NCBI GenBank assembly: GCA_964586155.1
Contig: CAZPHC010000034.1
Coordinates: 5,794 to 69,793, forward strand
Source: SXNM01 sp964586155
Lineage (GTDB): Bacteria > Myxococcota_A > UBA9042
Reading direction: 5' to 3'
Length of the DNA stretch: 64,000 bases
This document shows, one piece after another, positions 26,525 to 33,377 of this stretch. Each line of letters begins with the position of its first letter. Within the stretch, counting starts at the first letter, position 1. The notes under the pieces were generated by a model that saw only the letters and a list, made by a program, of their open reading frames with translations, was not told the DNA's origin and searched no databases. Position numbers and translations under genes: made by a program.

Positions 26525-26614
26525 CCCGAGCCTGCGGTCTGCCGTCTTCGTCAGATCGCCTCCCACCCCCGCTGCTGCGGTCCCCGCCCGTCGGCGAGCC
26601 CGAGGAGTCGAACG

Positions 26615-27547
26615 ATGCGCGTACTGGTCACCGGAGGAGCAGGCTTCATCGGCTCGCACAGCGTCGACCTGCTGCTCGCCCAGGGCCACGAGGTGCGGGT
26701 GCTCGACAACCTGGCGTCCGGCAAGCGCGAGAACCTCGCCCCGCACGCGCGCCTCGACCTGCGCGTCGGCGACATCCGCGACGCCGAGACCGTGGCCGCC
26801 GCCGTCCTTGGCGTCGACGCCGTGCTGCACCTCGCCGCCCAGGTCTTCGTGCCGACGTCGATCGAGCAGCCGGTCTTCAGCGGCTCGGTCAACGTCGCCG
26901 GCTTCGTCAACGTGCTCGACGCCGCCCGCCGCGCCGGCGTCCGCCGCTTCGCCTACGCCTCGAGTGCCGCGGTCTACGGCGTGCCCGACGCGCTGCCGGT
27001 CAGCGAGGCGACGCCGCCGAGCGCGCTGTCGCCCTACGCGCTCGAGAAGCTCATCAACGACCAATACGCCAGGCTCTTCCACGAGCTCTACGGCATGTCC
27101 ACCTGCGGCCTGCGCTACTTCAACGTCTACGGCCCGCGCCAGGACCCGCGCTCGGCCTACTCGGGCGTCATCAGCAAGTTCTGCGAGCGCATCGCCGCCG
27201 AGGCGCCGCTGACGGTCTTCGGCGACGGGCTGCAGACGCGCGACTTCATCGCCGTCTCGGACGTCGCCCGCGCCAACGCCGCCGCGCTCACGGCCACGAC
27301 CACCGGCGTCGTCAACGTCGCCACCGGCACCAGCGTCACGCTGCTGCAGCTGATCGACACGCTCTCGGACCTGGTCGGCCGCACGCTGCAGGTCGAGCAC
27401 GCGCCGGGCCGCGCCGGCGAGGTCCGCGCGTCCTCGGTGACGCCGGAGCGCCTCGCCCGCGATCTGGCGGTGCCCGCCGTGTCGACCCTCGCGGACGGCT
27501 TGCGATCGCTGCTGCTCAGCCTCGGCGTCCGCTGCGTCGACGCGTAG
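26615..27547 (+). CDS. NAD-dependent UDP-sugar 4-epimerase (GalE family)
   Basis: The product is 310 residues, an extended short-chain dehydrogenase. The NAD-binding motif GxxGxxG is in VTGGAGFIGSHSVDLLL, the catalytic Ser in SSAAVYG and the Tyr/Lys pair in YALEK; GLRYFNVYGPRQDP and VFGDGLQTRDFI are typical of GalE/WbpP-type 4-epimerases. In the Pel setting its likely job is to convert UDP-GlcNAc to UDP-GalNAc (or UDP-Glc to UDP-Gal) as precursor for PelF; an epimerase gene also accompanies pel genes in Gram-positive bacteria. ATG has GAGGAG nine bases upstream. Sugar specificity cannot be read from sequence alone. Confidence 0.88.
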   Translation: MRVLVTGGAGFIGSHSVDLLLAQGHEVRVLDNLASGKRENLAPHARLDLRVGDIRDAETVAAAVLGVDAVLHLAAQVFVPTSIEQPVFSGSVNVAGFVNVLDAARRAGVRRFAYASSAAVYGVPDALPVSEATPPSALSPYALEKLINDQYARLFHELYGMSTCGLRYFNVYGPRQDPRSAYSGVISKFCERIAAEAPLTVFGDGLQTRDFIAVSDVARANAAALTATTTGVVNVATGTSVTLLQLIDTLSDLVGRTLQVEHAPGRAGEVRASSVTPERLARDLAVPAVSTLADGLRSLLLSLGVRCVDA

Positions 27548-27653
27548 AAGATCGCAATCAAAACCTGGACGTTGTGCTTCAGGTGCTCGACGCTGGCGTC
27601 GGGCGCGTGGCGTCCTGCGACACCGCTTGTCGCGGCCCTGTGGTCGATTGCGC

Positions 27654-27682
27654 TTGTAAGCGATCGTAGCGGCTGGTAGAAT
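27654..27682 (+). promoter_or_regulatory. Strong sigma70-like promoter for the deacetylase gene
   Basis: TTGTAA (-35), exactly 17 bases, TAGAAT (-10); four and five matches to consensus. Predicted transcript start near 27689, giving a leader of about 95 bases. Confidence 0.6.
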
Positions 27683-27691
27683 CCTCTAGTG

Positions 27692-27783
27692 TGGCGGCGG
27701 GTTTGTTCGAAAGAGCGGATCTCACGTCGGATCGCCGGGACCGCAAGGCAGGCGAACAATCCAGCTGCCGCAGGGAGAGCGCC
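27692..27783 (+). promoter_or_regulatory. Possibly structured 5' leader of the deacetylase mRNA
   Basis: GGTTTGTTCG (near 27699) can pair with CGAACAATCC (near 27749) with one mismatch, and flanking GGCGGC/GCTGCC extends the stem. It encloses a smaller stem (GCGGATC with GATCGC). A GGGAGA ribosome site and ATG 27784 follow directly. It does not show the conserved bases of the known GEMM c-di-GMP riboswitch. Regulatory role is speculative. Confidence 0.3.
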
Positions 27784-30700
27784 ATGGCCCCGAAGCTCGT
27801 CGCCCCGTACCACGACGCCCCGTTGCGGGATCTCGCCGACCGCCATCCGGCGCGTCCGTCGGGCTCGCCGCCCGGTCGCCGCCCACGCGCCGCGGCCCGT
27901 CGTTGGCTCGGCGGCCTCGGCGTCGCGCTGACGCTGCTGGTCGCGCAGGCCGCCTCGGCCCGTGAATTCACGCTCGACGGCGTCGTCGACGAGTGGACCG
28001 ACGCCGACCGCATCGACGCCATCCCCGGCTACGGCGTCGGCGGCTTCACGCTCTACGGCTACCACGACCAGGCGCTCGGCAAGTACCACCTCGCCATCGT
28101 CTCGCCCGATCCGATCGGGCCGTCGTCCACGATCTGGCTCGACACCGACAAGAACTCGTCCACCGGCTACCAGGTCTGGGGCAGCTACGTCGGCGCCGAG
28201 ATGAACATCAACATCAACTGGGACGGCACGCCGCACCTCTACAGCGGTGCCGACGCCGAGGTCTGGCAAGCCGGTCCGCTCAGCCACGCGTTCAACGCCG
28301 ACCGCACGGTCTTCGAGCTCGAGTTCACCCACGGCATGGTCGGCGCCAACACCACGATCCGCGCCTGGATGGACGTGAACAACGCCACCTTCTTGCCCAG
28401 CTGGTTCGGCGGCGGCGGCTACCTGATCGACGACGTCGGCGTGCCTGCGCCGCCCACCGCGCCCAACGGCGCGATCACGCTCGACGGCAACATGGCCGAT
28501 TGGACGCTGCAGGATCGCCTCGATCGCCTGCCCGGCACGAGCGTGCTCGGCTACGAGGTCTACGGCCGCGCCGACGCCGACACCTACTACCTGGCCCTGC
28601 GCGCGCTGCCGCCGGCCCCTGCGATCGGCGCCGGCACGACGTTCTGGCTCAACACGGACCTCGACCGCGCCACCGGCCACCAGGTCTGGGACATCGCCGT
28701 CGGCGCCGAGCACAACGTCAACATCGCCGCCGACGGCACGCCGCACCTCTACACCGGCGCCGCGGCGCAGAACTGGCAGATCGGGCCGCTGCCGCACGCG
28801 CGCAGCGCCGACGGCATGGTGCTCGAGGTCGCGGTGTCCAGGGCCCTGCTCGACCCGGCGGCCAAGACCATCGACGTCTCGGTCGACGTCAACGACGCGA
28901 TCTTCCTGCCTGCGGACTTCACCGGCGCCGGCCATCGCCTCTACCACCCGGACGATCTGCCCGCGCCCTCGGGCGACGGCCAGATCCGCGTCGGCATCGT
29001 CTACTCGGCGACCAGCGCTGCGGCCTACTTCGGCGACAAGGCCTACAGCCAGCTCTTCGCCGCCATGCAGCACCAGGCCATGCTCGCCGGCGTGCCCTTC
29101 ACCCTGCTGACCGAAGACGACCTGCTCGACGTCAACAAGGTCAAGGACTTCAAGGTCCTGCTGCTGCCGTACTTCGCCAACGTCCAGCCGACCAAGGTCG
29201 ACGCGATCGCAGACGTGCTCACGCGCCTGGTCTACCACTACGGCGTCGGCCTGGTGACCGTCGGCAACTTCCTGACCAACGGCCCCGACGGCGCCGCGCT
29301 CCCCGGCGACAGCTACGGCCGGATGAAGCGCCTGTTCGGCTTGACGCTCGACGGCTACTGGGGCCCCAAGGACCACCAGATCGTCGCGGGCAAGGGCCAT
29401 CCGATCCTCGGCAGCTACGCGCCCGGCCAGCTGCTCGGCGACTACCCGAGCGGCTACCTGCTCTTCTTCCGCCGCTACGACAGCGTCGCGACCCAGATCG
29501 CCAACGCCACCTCGCTCGACGCCAGCCCTGCCGCGATCTGGGCGACGACGACGGGCGCCCGCAGCGTCCACTTCGCCAGCCCCTCGGTGGCTGGCGACGT
29601 CGACCTGGTCGCCAACGCGCTGCGCTGGTCGATCTTCGGCGACGCCCCGGGCGTGGGCCTGCAGCTGACGCGGCATCCGTCGATCTTCATCGGCCGCTGT
29701 GACATGGACCAGTCGCAGTACGTCGACGAAGCGCCGATCGTGTACGGCAAGCTGCTGCCGATCTTGGAGAAGTGGAAGACCGAGTTCAACTTCGTCAGCT
29801 CGTACTACGTCAACGTCGGCAACAACGTCGGCCAGGGCGAGGTCACGGATTGGTCGTACTCCGGGCCGGTCTACCAGCAGATCCTCAAGCTCGGCAACGA
29901 GATCGGCACGCACTCGTACACCCACCCCGAGTACACGACCACGCTGACGGCAGCGCAGCTCAAGTTCGAGTTCGAGACCTCGCGCGACGTCATCGCCAAG
30001 AACATCGGCCAGCCGGTGCTGAGCGCCGCGGTGCCGGGCAACCCCGAGTCGCTGGCGGTGGACTGGGAGCTCAACCGCTACTTCACCTACGCGTCCGCGG
30101 ACTTCTCGGGCACGGGTGCCGGCTACCACGGCGCGATGGGCTGGCTGAGCCCGGCCTACGACATGATCTACCTGGCGCCGAACATGTACTTCGACTTCAC
30201 TCTGGTCTCGTTCAAGAAGTACACGCTCGACCAGAGCCTCGTCATCTGGAAGCAGCAGTTCGACCAGCTGACGGCGCACGCCCCCGGCGCGTTCGTGGTC
30301 TGGCCCTGGCACGATTACGGCCCGACGGCCTACGAGCCCGGCTACAAGGAGGTCCTGTTCACAGACTTCTTGCGCTACGCCCATGACAAGGGCACCGAGT
30401 TCCTGACCGGCCTGCAGGCGGCGCAGCGCATCATCTCGTTCCGCCGCAGCGGCCTGCGCGTGACGCCGGTCGACGCCGAGAGCGTCTGGGTCGACGTCGA
30501 CTCCGACGCCAACGCCGGCGCGTACGCCCTGAGCGTGCGGCCGCCTGCGGGCATGGTCATCGCGTCGGTCGATGGCTGGCCTGCCTACACCGCCGACCAG
30601 GTCTTCGCCGGCGAGGGCTCGCGCGGCTACCTGGTCCGCTTCGGCGCCAGCCAGCTCAACGAGGCCCGGATCGAGTCGCTGCCGATGCGCGCGTCGCTGA

Positions 30701-30924
30701 TCAGCGCCGAGTCCACCGCCACCGGCATCCGCTTCCAGTTCCGCGGCCGCGGTGACGTGGTCGTCAGCCTCGCCGCCGGGCGCAACACCGTCACCGGCCG
30801 CTGCGGCGACGCGATGGTCACGGGCTCGCGCAGCACGACGATCACCTTCGGCACCGAGGGCACGCATAGCTGCGAGCTCGACTTCGGCGCCTCGACCGAC
30901 ATCGGCGCTGGCCGCGCGCTGTAG
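27784..30924 (+). CDS. pelA: PelA-type polysaccharide deacetylase with two carbohydrate-binding-like domains
   Basis: The product is 1046 residues. After an Arg-rich N-terminus and signal segment (GLGVALTLLVAQAASA) come two similar 165-residue domains (about 60-225 and 229-395). Both open with a TLDG...W block and contain a WLDTD/WLNTD block and DGTPHLY, recalling CBM9-like or DOMON folds. Residues 400-620 look like a Rossmann or glutamine-amidotransferase-like domain (VGIVYSATSAAAYF). Residues about 630-910 are the deacetylase: metal-binding D-M-D (D640, D642) and H-S-Y-T-H (H710, H714), the same motifs and spacing as the DxD and HxxxH of Pseudomonas PelA. A beta-rich tail ends the protein. 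It should N-deacetylate Pel in the periplasm. It is separate from the hydrolase. ATG 27784 has GGGAGA upstream. Confidence 0.87.
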   Translation: MAPKLVAPYHDAPLRDLADRHPARPSGSPPGRRPRAAARRWLGGLGVALTLLVAQAASAREFTLDGVVDEWTDADRIDAIPGYGVGGFTLYGYHDQALGKYHLAIVSPDPIGPSSTIWLDTDKNSSTGYQVWGSYVGAEMNININWDGTPHLYSGADAEVWQAGPLSHAFNADRTVFELEFTHGMVGANTTIRAWMDVNNATFLPSWFGGGGYLIDDVGVPAPPTAPNGAITLDGNMADWTLQDRLDRLPGTSVLGYEVYGRADADTYYLALRALPPAPAIGAGTTFWLNTDLDRATGHQVWDIAVGAEHNVNIAADGTPHLYTGAAAQNWQIGPLPHARSADGMVLEVAVSRALLDPAAKTIDVSVDVNDAIFLPADFTGAGHRLYHPDDLPAPSGDGQIRVGIVYSATSAAAYFGDKAYSQLFAAMQHQAMLAGVPFTLLTEDDLLDVNKVKDFKVLLLPYFANVQPTKVDAIADVLTRLVYHYGVGLVTVGNFLTNGPDGAALPGDSYGRMKRLFGLTLDGYWGPKDHQIVAGKGHPILGSYAPGQLLGDYPSGYLLFFRRYDSVATQIANATSLDASPAAIWATTTGARSVHFASPSVAGDVDLVANALRWSIFGDAPGVGLQLTRHPSIFIGRCDMDQSQYVDEAPIVYGKLLPILEKWKTEFNFVSSYYVNVGNNVGQGEVTDWSYSGPVYQQILKLGNEIGTHSYTHPEYTTTLTAAQLKFEFETSRDVIAKNIGQPVLSAAVPGNPESLAVDWELNRYFTYASADFSGTGAGYHGAMGWLSPAYDMIYLAPNMYFDFTLVSFKKYTLDQSLVIWKQQFDQLTAHAPGAFVVWPWHDYGPTAYEPGYKEVLFTDFLRYAHDKGTEFLTGLQAAQRIISFRRSGLRVTPVDAESVWVDVDSDANAGAYALSVRPPAGMVIASVDGWPAYTADQVFAGEGSRGYLVRFGASQLNEARIESLPMRASLISAESTATGIRFQFRGRGDVVVSLAAGRNTVTGRCGDAMVTGSRSTTITFGTEGTHSCELDFGASTDIGAGRAL

Positions 30925-30954
30925 CCCACCCCTGGCCCCACGCCTGCGCGCCGC

Positions 30955-30983
30955 GTGACACGCCGGCGACGCTCTCGTAGAGT
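30955..30983 (+). promoter_or_regulatory. Sigma70-like promoter for the E1 gene
   Basis: GTGACA (-35), 17 bases, TAGAGT (-10); five and four matches to consensus, with a leader of about 75 bases. It matches the style of the promoters at 26496 and 27654. Confidence 0.5.
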
Positions 30984-31063
30984 CCGCGCCCCGTTGTTCG
31001 GAGGCGCGCCGGAGTCCGGCCGCGCCGCGTTGTTCGGCCGCGCCGGCGCGCCGCGAGGGCACG

Positions 31064-33298
31064 ATGTCACTCGAACGAATCCGCAAGCTCGTCCGCACCT
31101 TCGACGCCACCTTCGCGGACGCCGCCAGCCCGACGCCGAACGGCCCCGCCTGGCCGCACGACGCCACGCTCGGCCGCGAGCTGCTCGAGTCGATGCTGCT
31201 CGTGCGGCACCTCGACGTCGCGGCCCACGAGCTGCGCGGCGCCGGCCACGGCCACTACACCATCTGCAGCACCGGCCACGAGGCCAATGTCGTGCTCGGG
31301 CGGCTCACGGGGCCCGCAGATCTGGCCTTGTTGCACTACCGCAGCGCGGCGGTGCAGGTCGAGCGCGCCCGCCACGTGCCGGGCCACGACGCCGTGGGCC
31401 ACATCGCCCTCTCGCTCGTCGCCTCGGCCGACGATCCGATGAGCGGCGGCCGGCACAAGGTCTTCGGCCATCCGGCGCTGGGCATCCAGCCCTCGACCAG
31501 CACGATCGCGTCGCACCTGCCGCGCGCGGTCGGCATCGCCTTCGCCATCGCCCGGCGGCCCAAGCTCGGCCTGCCACCGGCGACCAGCGCCGACGCCATC
31601 GCCGTCGCCAGCATGGGCGACGCCAGCCTGAACCACAGCACGGCCATCGGCGCGCTCAACGCCGCCAGCTGGACGCTGCACCAGAGCCTCGCGCTGCCGC
31701 TGCTGGTGGTGGTCGAGGACAACGGCCTCGGCATCAGCACCCGCACGCCCGAGGGCTGGGTCGGCACGCGGCTGGCGGCGCTGCCACACGTGCGCGTCTT
31801 CACCGCCGACGGCAGCGATCTGGCCGCGACCTGGGCCGTCGCGGCCGAGGCCGTCGCCTATGTGCGGACGCGGCGCAAGGCTGCGGTGCTGCACCTGCGC
31901 ACGGTGCGCCTGCTGGGCCACGCCGGCAGCGACGTCGACACCACCTACCGCACGGCGGCCGAGATCGCGGCGCAAGAGGCGTTGGATCCGGTCTTGGGCG
32001 CGGCGTGGCAGCTGGTGCGCGCCGGTCTGCTGTCGCGGGCCGAGGTGGCGGCGCTCTCGGCGGCGGCGGCGGCGCGGGTGCAGGCGGCGGCGGACGCGGC
32101 GGTCGCGAGCCCGCGCCTGCGCGATCGGGCCGCCGTCATGGCCTCGCTCGTGCGGCCGCTGTCGCCGGCGCAGCAGGCGGGTGGCGAGGTCGTCGCCGGC
32201 CTCGGCGCGGGCGCGGGCACGCCGCTGACGCTGGCGCAGGGCATCAACGCCGCGCTGGCCGAGCAGCTCGCGAACCACGACGACGTGCTGATCTTTGGCG
32301 AGGACGTGGCCAAGAAGGGCGGCGTCTACGGCCTGACCAAGGGCCTGCTGGCCAAGGCCGGCCCGGCGCGCGTCTTCAACACGCTGCTCGACGAGCAGAC
32401 GATCTTGGGCCTGGCGCTCGGCGCGGCGTCGATGGGTCTGCTGCCGGTGCCCGAGATCCAATACCTCGCCTACCTGCACAACGCCGAGGATCAGCTGCGC
32501 GGCGAGGCGGCGACGCTGCCCTACTTCAGCGACGGCAAGCTGAGCAACCCGATGGTCGTGCGCATCGCCGGCTTCGGCTACCAGAAGGGCTTTGGCGGCC
32601 ACTTCCACAACGACAACTCCATCGCCGTGCTGCGCGATCTGCCCGGGATCGCGGTCGCCGTACCGGCGCGCGGCGACGACGCCCTGGCGCTGGCGCGGTC
32701 GGCGTTCGCCCTGGCGCGGCAGGCGCGCCGGGTCGTCGTGCTGATCGAGCCGATCGCGCTCTACCACAGCCGCGACCTGCACCAGGACGGCGACGGGCTG
32801 TGGCTCGCGGCCGACGGCGTCGCCGACGGCGCCGACACAGGGGCCGCCGCCTTCGGCCGCGCCCGCGTCTACGACGTCGACCCGCATGGCCTGCTCGGCG
32901 ACGGCGGCGCCCGACCGGCGTTGACCATCGCCAGCTACGCCAACGGCCTGTGGATGTCGCTGCGCGTCGCCCGCCGCCTGGCCGAGGCGCGCCAGATCGC
33001 CGTGCGCGTGCTCGATCTGCGCTGGCTCGCGCCGCTGCCGTTGCAGGACGTGCTCGACCACGCCGGCCAGAGCGGCCGCCTGCTCGTGGTCGACGAATGC
33101 CGCACCAGCGCCGGCGTGCACGAGGCGATCGCGGCGGCGCTGCTCGAGGCGCTGCAGCAGCCGGCGGCGCCGCGGGTGCGCTACGGCCGCGTCAGCAGCG
33201 CGGATTGCTTCATCCCGCTCGGCGACGCCGCGAACCTCGTGCTGCTCGGCGAAGAGGAGATCGAGGCCGCGGCGTCGACGCTGTTGCAGGGCGACTGA
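31064..33298 (+). CDS. Fused 2-oxoacid dehydrogenase E1 (alpha and beta in one chain)
   Basis: The product is 744 residues. Residues about 1-320 are the E1-alpha (ThDP-binding) part: GHGHYTICSTGHEAN, PSTSTIASHLPRAVGIAFA, GDASLNHST with G185 D186, and VVVEDNGLGIS, i.e. a slightly altered GDG-x(n)-N motif with Ala in place of the last Gly. Residues about 385-744 are E1-beta (TLAQGINAALAEQL, DVLIFGEDVAKKGGVYG, FNTLLDEQTILGLALGAA, PEIQYLAYLHNAEDQLRGEAA, RLLVVDECRTSAGVHEAI). Such enzymes decarboxylate a 2-oxoacid, most like the branched-chain type, and pass the acyl group to lipoyl-E2. No E2 or E3 gene is near, so partners must be elsewhere. Cytoplasmic. Confidence 0.93.
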   Translation: MSLERIRKLVRTFDATFADAASPTPNGPAWPHDATLGRELLESMLLVRHLDVAAHELRGAGHGHYTICSTGHEANVVLGRLTGPADLALLHYRSAAVQVERARHVPGHDAVGHIALSLVASADDPMSGGRHKVFGHPALGIQPSTSTIASHLPRAVGIAFAIARRPKLGLPPATSADAIAVASMGDASLNHSTAIGALNAASWTLHQSLALPLLVVVEDNGLGISTRTPEGWVGTRLAALPHVRVFTADGSDLAATWAVAAEAVAYVRTRRKAAVLHLRTVRLLGHAGSDVDTTYRTAAEIAAQEALDPVLGAAWQLVRAGLLSRAEVAALSAAAAARVQAAADAAVASPRLRDRAAVMASLVRPLSPAQQAGGEVVAGLGAGAGTPLTLAQGINAALAEQLANHDDVLIFGEDVAKKGGVYGLTKGLLAKAGPARVFNTLLDEQTILGLALGAASMGLLPVPEIQYLAYLHNAEDQLRGEAATLPYFSDGKLSNPMVVRIAGFGYQKGFGGHFHNDNSIAVLRDLPGIAVAVPARGDDALALARSAFALARQARRVVVLIEPIALYHSRDLHQDGDGLWLAADGVADGADTGAAAFGRARVYDVDPHGLLGDGGARPALTIASYANGLWMSLRVARRLAEARQIAVRVLDLRWLAPLPLQDVLDHAGQSGRLLVVDECRTSAGVHEAIAAALLEALQQPAAPRVRYGRVSSADCFIPLGDAANLVLLGEEEIEAAASTLLQGD

Positions 33299-33377
33299 CG
33301 CCCGCGCCGGAGCCCGCGCCGCTGGCATCGCGCAGGGCCGCAGCCGCTCGAGGGTTGGACCGGGGACGCCCCTGGCC

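Noticed and set aside
27692..27783. GEMM c-di-GMP riboswitch before the deacetylase
   Set aside because: The GAAA and GCAAGGC pieces recall GEMM, but the conserved core bases and tetraloop-receptor layout could not be aligned; kept only as a structured leader.
27691..27783. GTG 27691 as start of the deacetylase
   Set aside because: It would lie within two bases of the predicted transcript start and add an untypical charged leader; ATG 27784 has a ribosome site.
27157..31167. Minus-strand frame of 1336 codons opposite the deacetylase
   Set aside because: Shadow of the deacetylase gene; overlaps the epimerase as well and has no motifs.
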